Shown here piece after piece: positions 1-8,582 of a DNA stretch of 18,103 nucleotides (position 1 is its first letter; each line of letters begins with the position of its first letter). This stretch comes from Asaia bogorensis (GTDB lineage: Bacteria; Pseudomonadota; Alphaproteobacteria; Acetobacterales; Acetobacteraceae): assembly GCA_945873675.1 (NCBI GenBank), contig CAMCEP010000022.1:1-18103 (forward strand), written 5' to 3'. The position numbers and the translations under genes were made by a program. A model generated the notes under the pieces. It worked only from the letters and a program-made list of their open reading frames with translations. It had not been told where the DNA came from and searched no databases.

Positions 1-1
1 C

Positions 2-607
2 CGTACAAGCCTTTTGATCGCGTTCGGTGCAACTATCATTGGTGCCGCGGTCGGGACATCACTTGGCTTTCTTGCCGCACATTTCCGTGGAATGGTTGAG
101 CAGGCCGTTTTGGCACTGGTGGATTTTTCCGCCTCGCTTCCCTTCCTGATCTTGGCTTTGGCAGTGCTGGCATTTTTCGGCAATTCGCTGCTGTTGCTGG
201 TTTGCCTTCTGGGGCTGCATGCGTGGGAAAGATATGCACGTATTGCGCGCGGGCTTGCGCTTGCTGCCGGCACGCAAGGCTATGCGGCTGCGGTGCGGGG
301 GCTTGGTGCCTCTCCATGGCGGATCTACGGGCGTCATGTGCTTCCCAATATCGCTTCCACCTTGATTGTCTCGATGACGCTGGCCTTTCCTGAAGTGATC
401 CTGCTCGAATCCGGCCTGTCCTTCCTTGGTCTTGGGGTTCAGCCGCCGGAAACCTCGCTTGGGTCCATGGTTGGCTATGGGCGTGAATATCTTACCCGTG
501 CGCCCTGGATTCTCCTCACGCCCGCCAGTGTGATTGTCCTGACGACGCTTTCGGTTTCGCTGATTGGTGATTGGTTGCGTGATGGGCTGGACCCAACGCT
601 GCGGTGA
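2..607 (+). CDS. Dipeptide/oligopeptide ABC transporter permease, DppC/OppC type (5' end outside window)
   Basis: This is the inner-membrane permease subunit of a peptide-type ABC importer. The frame is open to the left edge, so the N-terminus and probably the first membrane helix are missing; about 200 residues remain. Several hydrophobic segments are visible. The cytoplasmic EAA-type loop that contacts the ATPase is seen in GYAAAVRGLGASPWRIYGRHVLP, which spans roughly nucleotides 281-352. The family hallmark LSFLGLGVQPP followed by SLGSMVGYGREYL is also present, and so is the C-terminal IGDWLRDGLDPTLR ending, typical of DppC and OppC. The gene converges on the minus-strand phosphoesterase operon. 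Its partner permease, ATPases and binding protein would lie to the left, outside the window. The substrate cannot be told; peptides, nickel and opines are all imported by members of this family. Confidence 0.93.
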   Translation, partial: RTSLLIAFGATIIGAAVGTSLGFLAAHFRGMVEQAVLALVDFSASLPFLILALAVLAFFGNSLLLLVCLLGLHAWERYARIARGLALAAGTQGYAAAVRGLGASPWRIYGRHVLPNIASTLIVSMTLAFPEVILLESGLSFLGLGVQPPETSLGSMVGYGREYLTRAPWILLTPASVIVLTTLSVSLIGDWLRDGLDPTLR

Positions 608-620
608 GAGAATTCACCGC
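601..620. terminator. Hairpin at the end of the dppC-like gene, possible (bidirectional) terminator
   Basis: GCGGTGA at 601-607 and TCACCGC at 614-620 form a perfect 7-bp inverted repeat with a 6-nt loop. The left arm includes the TGA stop of the permease. It sits between two convergent genes, where a shared terminator would be expected. A second short palindrome, CGTTAG-AC-CTAACG, lies at 637-650. Neither is followed by a strong T run, so intrinsic termination is only an inference. Confidence 0.35.
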
Positions 621-644
621 AGCCTTTAGTGCTTAACGTTAGAC

Positions 645-2066
645 CTAACGGCGGCGCATGGCGCTGGGATAGAGCCGTCCATCTTGTGCCCGCATGGCTT
701 CCAGCACGAAATCTCTAGGTAGATCATGCAATTCCTCAGCGGGTGGCAGGTCTGCCATGGCATCCAACGCGCCGCGCAACGGCCGCCCTTCCATACCTGC
801 AGTATCAATCCCTAGCAGGTGCAGAATGGTGGGCACAATATCCGTCAGGTCAGCAGGTTCTTGGATCACAGCACCCTGCCGGAATGGGCCGCCCTGCATA
901 ACAAGAACGGTCGCAAGCTCCGCCCGATGCAGGCCGCCATGCATGCCGCCGCCTTCCGGTACATCGGGCGCATCGAAGGGGGCTGTGCCTGGCAGGCCCC
1001 ATTCATCCAAACCTTCTTCACCCGCGAATGTCGCGACCAGATCAGCGCTACGTGCATGCGCCGAGCCGAGTAACGCAAGCGGCACCGCACGGCCCGGTGA
1101 GAGAATGGTGGGATCGCGCGCCAATAACGGGCCGGCCCAATCTTGTGTCGCAAGAAAATCGGCCACCTGTGACGCAAGGGCAGGGTCCCTCAGCCACATG
1201 CCAGGCGCCGCTGCTGGCGCAACCACAATATCCACATCCGGTGCCATGCCAGTCCCAGCGCGGAAGCCAGCGCGCTGCAATTCGCTCCGCAGGCACTTCT
1301 TACCCCGCCCAGTCACATGGCCATGGTCAGAGAGAACAATGATGGCAACTTCTTTCGCATCCGCTTGTGCATCGCGCCACGCCATGATGCGCCCGAGTAC
1401 CGCATCTGCTGATTTCAGCGCGCGTTGCGTATGTTCCGCCCGCAAGCCGCCCCAATGGAAGGAAACATCGGGTTCTGACAGCCAAAGCAGTGCTACATCC
1501 GGCTTGATTTGGGGCAGAACATGATCAATTAGTACGCGTCCCGCAAATTCGACCCGCGCGATATTCGGCACAGCGGCGCCTGGCGTCTCGCCAAGCGCTT
1601 CAACCACGCGCTGCGCTGTCTCGCCCTCTGTATCCTCGACATTCCAACGAAAGGCGCCAAGCCGCTCAGCCGCCGGGTGAAGCAGCCGCGCCGCCCCCGC
1701 CGTGCCGGCGCTGACGAGCGCGAAACTCAACCCATGCGGTGCCAAGCGCTCCGCCAAGCTGGGGCGTTGCAAAGGCGATTCCGCACCAGCCGCCAGGGTA
1801 AGGACATCCTCTACCAGCTTCGTTCGGATCAAACGATCGGGTGCGACTGATGCGTCGAATAGTGTATTCGCGACCAAGCCATGGCCCCCAGGGCGGCAAC
1901 CTGTAATCAGCGATGGCGTCGCAACCCGTGTTTCAGAGGGGAATACACTTCGCGCGCGCGAAAAGCGTGCGCCAAACACCCCAAGTGTATGCAAATGCGG
2001 GGTCGCTATCGGATCCACCATGTCAGGGCGAAGCCCATCCAGGGCCACCATAATCACGCGTGTCAT
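645..2066 (-). CDS. Alkaline phosphatase superfamily hydrolase (nucleotide pyrophosphatase/phosphodiesterase-like)
   Basis: A 473-residue metal-dependent phosphoester or phosphonate hydrolase of the type I phosphodiesterase (NPP) branch. Expected metal ligands and nucleophile are visible: D10 in the opening VALDGLRPD, T46 in FPSETRVATPSLITG as the likely nucleophile, D200 and H204 in SEPDVSFHWGG, D247-H248 in LSDHGH, and H376 in GGMHGG. No signal peptide is visible, so it should act in the cytoplasm. The start is supported by GGGAGAA six bases before the ATG. It is the last gene of the minus-strand operon, 118 nt after the metallophosphoesterase. The stretch around TGCRPGGHGL also resembles phosphonoacetate hydrolase, a member of the same superfamily, so a C-P hydrolase is an alternative. 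Family assignment is firm; the substrate is unknown. Confidence 0.88.
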   Translation of the reverse strand: MTRVIMVALDGLRPDMVDPIATPHLHTLGVFGARFSRARSVFPSETRVATPSLITGCRPGGHGLVANTLFDASVAPDRLIRTKLVEDVLTLAAGAESPLQRPSLAERLAPHGLSFALVSAGTAGAARLLHPAAERLGAFRWNVEDTEGETAQRVVEALGETPGAAVPNIARVEFAGRVLIDHVLPQIKPDVALLWLSEPDVSFHWGGLRAEHTQRALKSADAVLGRIMAWRDAQADAKEVAIIVLSDHGHVTGRGKKCLRSELQRAGFRAGTGMAPDVDIVVAPAAAPGMWLRDPALASQVADFLATQDWAGPLLARDPTILSPGRAVPLALLGSAHARSADLVATFAGEEGLDEWGLPGTAPFDAPDVPEGGGMHGGLHRAELATVLVMQGGPFRQGAVIQEPADLTDIVPTILHLLGIDTAGMEGRPLRGALDAMADLPPAEELHDLPRDFVLEAMRAQDGRLYPSAMRRR

Positions 2067-2184
2067 GTAATTCTCCCGAATGGTGGCGGCGAACGTGGCG
2101 CGAAGCCAAAGGCCCCAGAGCGGTCAGCCGGATTTCTAGTCATTTACTATGGGGTGACGCGCCAAGGCGCGCCACAATTACAAC

Positions 2185-3012
2185 TCAGGAACCGGTGCGT
2201 GGATAGGTTAGGTGGCGGATAGGGCCAAGATAGGGCACTTCAATGCCATCTGGTTCCAGCAAAACCGTCTCCACATGATCCTCATGCAGATGGTGCATCA
2301 GGGCACCGCAGCGCCGCACCCCAGGTAGGCCTTGCTGCTCTTCCTCCTCAACCACAAAGGAAAGCGGAGGCGCCCAGACGAAAGAGACTGCGTCACGCTT
2401 GAATTCATGATGCAGATGCAAATGGCCAGAGGCGACCAGGCGAAGCCCCGGGTGCTCCAGGACAGGCATCAAGGTATCACGCGCGTGCGGGGGGACAGAC
2501 CAGTAATCAAAAACTGGATCATCTGGATGCGTCACAAAGATAGGTTTGTGCAAAAACACCGCCAATCGCCGCGCATCCGCACTTTCAAGGGCTTCAATGA
2601 TGAAGCGCGACTGGGCTTCTTCTTCCGGTTGTCCCGTGCCCATAACCTCGGAATTGAGGCCAATGATGCGCCAGCCGGGCAGATCATGCAGCCCATACCC
2701 TGCACCCAAATGCCGCTGAAACCTTGTCAGTCGGGTTGCGTCAAAGGGCTGCCGTGGCATGGTGTGGGGGTGGCTACCCGTGTCATGGTTGCCAGGCAGT
2801 GCCAGAATTGGGCCAGGGAAGCGGCCCAGTTCTTCCGCGGCAAAAGCCATATCCGCCTCATGATCTGCGCCATCAAGCGATAGATCGCCGCTCGCTATGG
2901 TAAGGTCGGGGGGCGATGCCGTTGCCAGCGCGTGAATCAAGGTAAGATTGCTGCGGAATAATTCATTCCGCGGCGACAGATGCGCATCCGTCAGCTGTAG
3001 GATCCTGTGCAT
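2185..3012 (-). CDS. Calcineurin-like metallophosphoesterase, CpdA/GpdQ-like phosphodiesterase
   Basis: A 275-residue dinuclear-metal phosphoesterase. The class III cyclic-nucleotide/glycerophosphodiester phosphodiesterase motifs are in order: D9 and H11 (TDAHLS), D43 (SGDLS), N75-H76 (GNHD), H155 (FLHKP), and H197 and H199 (SGHLHLH). There is no signal peptide, so it should be cytoplasmic. The start follows the upstream binding-protein stop by three bases, indicating tight translational coupling. In the family, CpdA cleaves cAMP and GpdQ cleaves glycerophosphodiesters. Its place directly behind UgpB-like binding proteins favours a phosphodiester brought in by the transporter, by analogy with UgpQ in the ugp operon, although UgpQ has a different fold. 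The substrate is an inference; the catalytic family is clear. Confidence 0.9.
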   Translation of the reverse strand: MHRILQLTDAHLSPRNELFRSNLTLIHALATASPPDLTIASGDLSLDGADHEADMAFAAEELGRFPGPILALPGNHDTGSHPHTMPRQPFDATRLTRFQRHLGAGYGLHDLPGWRIIGLNSEVMGTGQPEEEAQSRFIIEALESADARRLAVFLHKPIFVTHPDDPVFDYWSVPPHARDTLMPVLEHPGLRLVASGHLHLHHEFKRDAVSFVWAPPLSFVVEEEEQQGLPGVRRCGALMHHLHEDHVETVLLEPDGIEVPYLGPIRHLTYPRTGS

Positions 3013-3015
3013 GTT

Positions 3016-4296
3016 TCAGCCCCGGCGCGGTAGCAGGCGGCGAACTTCACTCGCCATATCGCCCAAGGCCACTTCGGGTGTTGCAGTCCCTTCGACAACG
3101 CGCGCCATATTATTCACCATCACTTCGGTCACCCGCACGCTATTGGTGCCGGGAAAAGCATACCAGGGAACCATACGGCCCACCTGCATTGTGGCGGTTT
3201 TGAACAGGGGGTTCTCGCGATAGAATTCCGAAAGATAACGCGGATCATCAATGGCAAGCTGGTTTGTGGGGACATAGCCGGTATTCTTGACCATCAAGGT
3301 CGTTCCTTCCGCGCTTGTTGAAAAGCGCAGGAATTTCCAGGCTGCCTCGCGCTTTGCGGCGTCGCGTGCGGTCAACATCCCGGCGGCGCCACCTGTGGGC
3401 AAGCGGCCATTCACAGGGTCAACAACGGGCAGCAGAGCGGTTTGCAGTTCAAAATTCCGCCCGACGCTAGTCATCATATTCCGCAGGAAAGCGGTTGAAC
3501 CAAAGCGCATGCCAAGCTTACCAGCGGCAAAGGCTTGCAGCGCCGTGGTACCATTCAGTTGCGGCATCCCGCCTTCGGTCACCATCCGGCGGAGCAAGCG
3601 CAAGCTGGCGAGACCTTCGGCACCTGCAAAGCCGACATCGCGTTCATCCGGGGTGAGCATGCGCGCGCCATGGCTAAAGAGTAGCGCTGAAAACATCCAG
3701 TCATCGCCAGGCCATTGGAACCACATACCTTCAGTGCCATCGCCAAGCGCCTTGATGCGTGCGGAAAGCGCAATCACCTCATCCCAGGTTTTCGGGAAAG
3801 CTTCCGGGGCAGGATTGGCGCCAACGCGGCGCAGAAGTTCGGTGTTATAGTAAGAAATCGCGTTGGATGCGGCATAGGCAAGCCCTGATTGCATGCCGCC
3901 AAAATGGCCAAGGGCAAGGATGCCGGGCGTATAGCCATGGGCGGCTGGATCACCCTCACGCGCAAGAAGGGGCGCGAGATCTTGAGCAATGCCTCGTTCG
4001 GCGAATACCCTCAACCGATTGAAGCCTTGGTATGAAAGATCGGGTAATTGATTGGTGGCCGCTTGCCGCAGGATAAGCTGATTGCCTTCCTCATAATTCG
4101 GCGTTGTGATGAAGCGGACCGTAGTATTCGGTTCACGCTTGGCAAACTCCGCAGCAATCGCGTCGTAACTTTCTTTGAAGATCTGCGGCTGTGCATAATG
4201 CACCGTGATTTCCACATTCCCCTGGGCGCGCAATTGCGGCGCGGCGAGCAAGCCGGCCGTGACGCCCAAGGCAGTGCGACGGGTAAATGATTTCAT
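3016..4296 (-). CDS. ABC transporter solute-binding protein, family 1 (UgpB-like), copy 1
   Basis: A periplasmic binding protein of 426 residues. The N-terminus has a twin-arginine-like SFTRRTALG start, a hydrophobic core and a likely cleavage after LRA at residue 24. The mature protein opens NVEITVHYAQP. The C-terminal half has GGAAGMLTARD followed by EAAWKFLRFSTSAEGTT and NTGYVPTNQ, a pattern shared with UgpB. A good ribosome site (AAGGA, eight bases before ATG) supports the start. It lies 26 nt downstream of a paralogue of the same length and about half identical by eye, and three bases before the metallophosphoesterase. The ligand is probably a phosphorylated polyol or a phosphodiester because of the neighbouring hydrolases, but sugar-binding relatives exist, so the ligand is not proven. 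Confidence 0.9.
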   Translation of the reverse strand: MKSFTRRTALGVTAGLLAAPQLRAQGNVEITVHYAQPQIFKESYDAIAAEFAKREPNTTVRFITTPNYEEGNQLILRQAATNQLPDLSYQGFNRLRVFAERGIAQDLAPLLAREGDPAAHGYTPGILALGHFGGMQSGLAYAASNAISYYNTELLRRVGANPAPEAFPKTWDEVIALSARIKALGDGTEGMWFQWPGDDWMFSALLFSHGARMLTPDERDVGFAGAEGLASLRLLRRMVTEGGMPQLNGTTALQAFAAGKLGMRFGSTAFLRNMMTSVGRNFELQTALLPVVDPVNGRLPTGGAAGMLTARDAAKREAAWKFLRFSTSAEGTTLMVKNTGYVPTNQLAIDDPRYLSEFYRENPLFKTATMQVGRMVPWYAFPGTNSVRVTEVMVNNMARVVEGTATPEVALGDMASEVRRLLPRRG

Positions 4297-4322
4297 GGGA
4301 TACGTCCTTCTGGTTTTGGGGG

Positions 4323-5603
4323 TCAGGAAGCGCGTGGTAACAGGCGCGTGACTTCGCGCTGCATGTCTTGAACTACCTGTTCAGGCGTGGCACGTGCCTC
4401 AACAAGACGCTGTAGATTATCGGATATAGTTTGACTGATGCGCACACCATTCGTGCCTGGGAATGCATACCAGGCGACAGTGATGGGAAGCTGGCGCATG
4501 GCTGCCGAGAATAGTGGATTGGCCCGGTAGAATTCACCCAACCAGCGTGGGTCATCTACCGCCATCTGGTTGCAGGGGACGTAGCCGGTATTCTGAACCA
4601 TCAGCGCGGTGCCTTCGGCGCTCGTCGAAAATCGAAGGAATTTCCACGCGGCTTCCTGCTTCACGGGATCGCGCGTGAGCAGCATGCCGGCTGAACCACC
4701 CACCTGAAGTCGGCCACGCTCTGCATCAATGACTGGCATGATCCCTGTGGCAAGGGGAAAGTTCTGCCCGACTGATTGCATGACATTGCGCAAAAAGGCG
4801 GTTGACCCGAAGCGGATACCGATACGCCCGGCGCCAAATGCCTGCTGTGCCGCGGGTGTGTTCAAATTCGGCATTCGCCCTTCGCGCAAAATACGCTGAT
4901 AAAGCCGCATGGCAGCCAGACCTTGTGGCGTATCCATCATAAAGCGGCGTTCATCGCCGCTCATGTATTGGCCGCCATGACCGTAAAGTAACGCTGACCA
5001 CGCCCATTCGCCGATATCATAATAGAGCGGATCGGGCGCATTCGGCAGCCGTGCAATACGAGCCGCGAGGTCAAGCACGCCATCCCAATTGGTTGGAAAG
5101 GTTCTGGCATCCACGCCGACATCGCGCAGAACATCGAGGTTCATATAGGTGATCATTGTCGAAACAGCATAAGCAAGGCCCGCTTGCATGCCGGCGGTTC
5201 TACCAAGACCGAGAATGGTCTCACTATATCCCTGATTGGCAGGATTACCTTCGCGGTTCAGGAAGGGCGTTAGATCCTGACAGATGCCGCGTTCAGCAAG
5301 GACGCGCAGCCTATTCAGGCCCTGATATGTCAAATCCGCCTGAGTGCCGGCTACGGCCTGACGCAAGATAAGCTGTGTTCCTTCATCGTAATTTGGAGTG
5401 GTCACCCAGTTGATGCGTATGCCGGGTTCATGGCGCGAAAAGGCTGCTGCAACGGCTTCCTTGGATTCACGAAAGACGTGTGGCTGAGAATAATGAACGG
5501 TGATTTCTACGTTTGGTTGCGCGCGGAGCGCTGGTGCAGCAAGCGCCCCAAATGCGATCCCCACCAGGCTTCTTCTGCGTAAAATGATCGGTTTTGGCGT
5601 CAT
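4323..5603 (-). CDS. ABC transporter solute-binding protein, family 1 (UgpB-like), copy 2
   Basis: A second periplasmic binding protein, also 426 residues, placed seven bases after the MalG-type permease. It has an arginine-rich signal peptide (ILRRRSLVG) with likely cleavage after ALRA at residue 28. It shares with copy 1 the blocks NVEITVHYSQP, TTPNYDEG, LNRLRVLAERGI, IRFGSTAFLRN, EAAWKFLRFSTSAEGT, NTGYVP and AWYAFPGTNGVR. The regions between them, especially about residues 150-240, diverge clearly. This pattern fits an old tandem duplication with altered ligand contacts. The AAGGGA before the start overlaps the permease stop codon, suggesting coupled translation. It may serve the same two permeases as copy 1 with another ligand. 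Confidence 0.9.
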   Translation of the reverse strand: MTPKPIILRRRSLVGIAFGALAAPALRAQPNVEITVHYSQPHVFRESKEAVAAAFSRHEPGIRINWVTTPNYDEGTQLILRQAVAGTQADLTYQGLNRLRVLAERGICQDLTPFLNREGNPANQGYSETILGLGRTAGMQAGLAYAVSTMITYMNLDVLRDVGVDARTFPTNWDGVLDLAARIARLPNAPDPLYYDIGEWAWSALLYGHGGQYMSGDERRFMMDTPQGLAAMRLYQRILREGRMPNLNTPAAQQAFGAGRIGIRFGSTAFLRNVMQSVGQNFPLATGIMPVIDAERGRLQVGGSAGMLLTRDPVKQEAAWKFLRFSTSAEGTALMVQNTGYVPCNQMAVDDPRWLGEFYRANPLFSAAMRQLPITVAWYAFPGTNGVRISQTISDNLQRLVEARATPEQVVQDMQREVTRLLPRAS

Positions 5604-5610
5604 GATGGCT

Positions 5611-6453
5611 TCATCCCTTCAGCCCGGTTGTGGCGATACCCTCAACGAAGCGGCGTTGTGCGAAAAGGAATGCCAGGACTAGCGGCAGCGTCATGATGAC
5701 GGCAGCCGCCATCAATGCGGCAAAATCATCGCCCGCCTCATCAGAACGGAAATACAAGACACCAAGCGCCGGGGTGGCACGAGCTTGCCCTTCAATCACA
5801 ATCAGCGGCCAAAAAAGATCATTCCAATGTGCGACTACTGAGAAGATGGCAAAAGCTGTTGCCGCAGGCCATGCATTTGGCAGGATGACACGCCACACAA
5901 TCTCAAATTCACCAATGCCATCCAGGCGCGCGGCATGCACCAATTCATCAGGCAGCGCCTTGAAGAATTGACGGAACAGAAAGATTGCAAAGACTGAAAT
6001 GGTGAAGGGAAGAATCAGCGCAGCATAGGTGTTCAACAATCCCATCTTGCTGAAGGCCACATAAAGGGGCAGCGCCGGCACATGGGGCGGCACCAGTAGT
6101 CCCAGCATAACCAAGCCAAGGATCAGATCTCGGCCAGGGAAGTTCAGTTTCGCGAGCGCATAGGCGGCTGGAACGGCGAAAAGCAACTGGAAGAAAAGAA
6201 TGCCAGCGCAAACAACAATACCGTTCCAGAGGTATCCAAATACCGGAATCTGTGAAAAAACCTGGCGGTAATTCTCAACGCCGTGAAAGCGTTCTGGCCA
6301 AAGATTAAGACTGGCACGAAACAACTCATCCAGTGGCTTCACGCTGGCGGAGATCATCCAGATATAGGGCATGAGCAGCAAGAGCGCGAGGAAGCCCAGC
6401 ACAAGCAGGCGTGGCGTATCTGCCCAAAGCGATCTCGAGTAGCGCCTAGCCAT
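5611..6453 (-). CDS. Carbohydrate/glycerol-phosphate-type ABC permease, MalG/UgpE-like
   Basis: An inner-membrane permease of about 280 residues. Hydrophobic helices start near residue 16 (LLVLGFLALLLLMPYIW). The protein contains the family loop ELVHAARLDGIGEFEIVWRV (about residues 170-189) that docks on the ATPase, followed by ILPNAWPA. The C-terminus ends FVEGIATTGLKG, a classic MalG/UgpE ending. I chose the ATG at 6453, which overlaps the stop of the previous permease by eight bases; an upstream in-frame ATG at 6495 would add 14 unlikely residues and a longer overlap. It is the third gene of the operon and pairs with the MalF-like permease before it. Confidence 0.9.
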   Translation of the reverse strand: MARRYSRSLWADTPRLLVLGFLALLLLMPYIWMISASVKPLDELFRASLNLWPERFHGVENYRQVFSQIPVFGYLWNGIVVCAGILFFQLLFAVPAAYALAKLNFPGRDLILGLVMLGLLVPPHVPALPLYVAFSKMGLLNTYAALILPFTISVFAIFLFRQFFKALPDELVHAARLDGIGEFEIVWRVILPNAWPAATAFAIFSVVAHWNDLFWPLIVIEGQARATPALGVLYFRSDEAGDDFAALMAAAVIMTLPLVLAFLFAQRRFVEGIATTGLKG

Positions 6454-7381
6454 AATGCACCCGCTTATCCAGAGCTTTGGTTTGCAGCCAGACAAGCCCC
6501 AGAACCATGATCAGAAAAACCAGGGTGATCGCCGCTGAATACCCAAGGCGTAGGAATGTAAAGCCTTCTTTGTACATGGTGTGTAGCAAGACCTCACTCG
6601 CCTTGTTCGGACCACCTTGGGTCAGAACAGCAACCGTATCAAAAACCCGAATGCTGCGGATCATCGTAATGGTCAGCACAAACAGTGTCGTCGGTCCAAG
6701 CATTGGCCAGGTGACGAGCCGAAACCGATCAAGCCAGGTTTTGGTCCCATCAACTTCAGCGGCATGATAAAGTTCGCGCGGAATCGCGCTAAGACCCGCC
6801 AGGAAGAGCACCATATTGTAGCCAATATTCTCCCAAGTACCGATGGCCCCGAGACTGAGCAGCACCCAATCTGAAGATGAAAGCCAGAAGGGAGGGGAAG
6901 CGACACCGAGAAGGCGCAAAAATGCATTCAAAGGCCCGATTGTTGGATGCAGCAGATATTGCCAAGCGGCGGCCATGGCGACAGTCAAGGAAACAACTGG
7001 CAAGAAGAAGACAGCACGAAATAGGGCGCGCCCGCGAATGCCCGCTTCAATCAAAAGTGCCGCACCAAGGCCGAGTAAAATTGAGAGCGGCGTAACGAAC
7101 CCGACGTAAACGATTGTATTGCGAAAGGCGATCGCAAAGCCACGATCTTCCAGCATTTCTTCAAAATTTGCCGCGCCAATCCAGGCCCATTCGAGTGCGC
7201 CCAATTCATAATCTGTGAACGCCAAAAGGATCGTAGCCAAGCTGGGCAATAGGAGCATCAGGAAATAGGCGATACCCGCCGGCAGGCTCAGCAACAGGCC
7301 GACCAGGGCTTCGCCTCGCGCAAGGCGGCGCGGTCTTGCCTCAAATGATGCAGGCGCTGCCGCTGACATTGCGTCAGGCAA
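6446..7381 (-). CDS. Carbohydrate/glycerol-phosphate-type ABC permease, MalF/UgpA-like
   Basis: An inner-membrane permease of about 311 residues with six or so hydrophobic helices. The EAA-type loop is IPRELYHAAEVDGTKTWLDR (residues 200-219), followed by LVTWPMLGPT. The end FDTVAVLTQGGPNKASEVL is typical of the UgpA/MalF group. Start choice is open. A TTG at 7381 overlaps the ATPase stop by eight bases and has AGGA a suitable distance upstream; the first ATG, at 7369, would remove four residues and leave a short gap. I keep the TTG because its overlap matches that of the next gene pair. It forms the translocation pore with the downstream MalG-like permease. Confidence 0.9.
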   Translation of the reverse strand: MPDAMSAAAPASFEARPRRLARGEALVGLLLSLPAGIAYFLMLLLPSLATILLAFTDYELGALEWAWIGAANFEEMLEDRGFAIAFRNTIVYVGFVTPLSILLGLGAALLIEAGIRGRALFRAVFFLPVVSLTVAMAAAWQYLLHPTIGPLNAFLRLLGVASPPFWLSSSDWVLLSLGAIGTWENIGYNMVLFLAGLSAIPRELYHAAEVDGTKTWLDRFRLVTWPMLGPTTLFVLTITMIRSIRVFDTVAVLTQGGPNKASEVLLHTMYKEGFTFLRLGYSAAITLVFLIMVLGLVWLQTKALDKRVHYG

Positions 7382-8516
7382 GGGTCAGTTCCTGGTTCTG
7401 AGCAGAATGTTTGCTTGGCGCCAACCGCTTGCCATTTTGATCAAACAGCAGAGCGTGCTTAGCCTCAAACGCAAGATGGATCACTTCCCCATCATGCGGA
7501 CGTGGCAATTCTGGCGGAAGCCTTATGATAAAGGCTTCATTACCGGCGCTATGCCGCGCATGAAGCAGCAGGCTTTCACCGAGAAATTCGATACCTTCCG
7601 CCACGCAAGGAATACCGTTGGATTCGATCCGAAGATTTTCCGGACGAATGGCAATGGTAATGGGCCCAGGCGTCGCATAAAGCCCACTTGGCTTGCCTGC
7701 GATATGGACATGACCTTCGGCATTCGCCTCACCCGAGATTAAATTGATCCGCGGGCTACCAATGAAGGTTGCCACGCGGATGTCCTGCGGATCGTGGTAA
7801 ATCGCCTCAGGTGAGGAAACCTGCAAAATCTGACCAGCTTGCATGACGGCGACGCGGTCCGCCATGGTCAGGGCTTCTGACTGATCATGTGTCACGTAGA
7901 GTGTCGCAGCGCCGACGCGGCGATGAATCTCAACAATCTCACGACGTGTTTGCACACGAAGCGCCGCATCCAGGTTGGAAAGCGGCTCATCCATCAGAAA
8001 AGCATCGGGATGACGAACAATTGCCCGGGCCAAGGCAACGCGTTGTCGCTGCCCCCCCGAAAGCTGCCCCGGCTTTCGGTCTAATAAGGCATCCAGGCCA
8101 AGCGACTGGGCAGCCTGAAGGACATCAGTGGCGATCGCCGCCCGCTTCTGCGAAAGGCCTGGCATCATGCGACCAAAAAGGGGAAGGCGCTCCAGGGCAG
8201 AAAGGCGCCGCATCGCAAGAGGAACGGCGATATTCTCACTGACGGTCAGATGCGGATAAAGCGCGTAATTCTGAAAAACCATCGCGACATTACGTTCGGC
8301 GGCGCGTAGAGAACTAACGTCTCGTGACCCAATGGAAAGTGAACCCGCATCGGCGGTTTCAATGCCGGCGACGATCCGCATGAGGGTGGATTTGCCGCAG
8401 CCGGATGGCCCGACCAGGGCCACAAACTCACCTGCGGCCACATCTAGCGACACGTTATCAAGGGCTTTTACTGACCCAAAGTGACGCGAAATGGATTTGA
8501 TTGAGACGCCCTGCAC
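7374..8516 (-). CDS. ABC transporter ATP-binding protein, UgpC/MalK type
   Basis: The energy-coupling ATPase of the importer and the first gene of the operon. Counted from the GTG at 8516 (380 residues), Walker A GPSGCGKST is at 36-44, the Q-loop glutamine at 82, the signature LSGGQRQ at 152-158, Walker B LMDEP at 174-178 and the switch histidine at 210. A C-terminal TOBE-type region (about 283-360, with IAIRPENLRI) marks the MalK/UgpC subfamily that sits under regulatory or sugar and polyol-phosphate importers. An in-frame TTG at 8537 would add seven residues. I prefer the GTG because relatives start close to the VSIKSISRHFG segment and because it places the Pho-box-like site at the same distance as in the phn operon. 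Confidence 0.92.
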   Translation of the reverse strand: MQGVSIKSISRHFGSVKALDNVSLDVAAGEFVALVGPSGCGKSTLMRIVAGIETADAGSLSIGSRDVSSLRAAERNVAMVFQNYALYPHLTVSENIAVPLAMRRLSALERLPLFGRMMPGLSQKRAAIATDVLQAAQSLGLDALLDRKPGQLSGGQRQRVALARAIVRHPDAFLMDEPLSNLDAALRVQTRREIVEIHRRVGAATLYVTHDQSEALTMADRVAVMQAGQILQVSSPEAIYHDPQDIRVATFIGSPRINLISGEANAEGHVHIAGKPSGLYATPGPITIAIRPENLRIESNGIPCVAEGIEFLGESLLLHARHSAGNEAFIIRLPPELPRPHDGEVIHLAFEAKHALLFDQNGKRLAPSKHSAQNQELTLA

Positions 8517-8582
8517 GAAAAAATCCCAAATACTCAAGAAACCCTACTCGCAAACAAACTGTGGTAATGACGTTTCTGATTT

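Noticed and set aside
694..1524. Long open frame on the plus strand opposite the NPP-like gene
   Set aside because: The translation is rich in Ser, Pro, Arg and Ala with no domain; the minus strand carries all catalytic motifs.
2158..2171. Palindrome CGCGCC-AA-GGCGCG in the gap between the two phosphoesterase genes
   Set aside because: The loop is too short for a good hairpin and there is no T run; it may be chance in GC-rich DNA, so not called a terminator.
2332..2883. Plus-strand frame of 183 codons opposite the metallophosphoesterase
   Set aside because: Antisense to a gene with complete active-site motifs; no recognisable protein.
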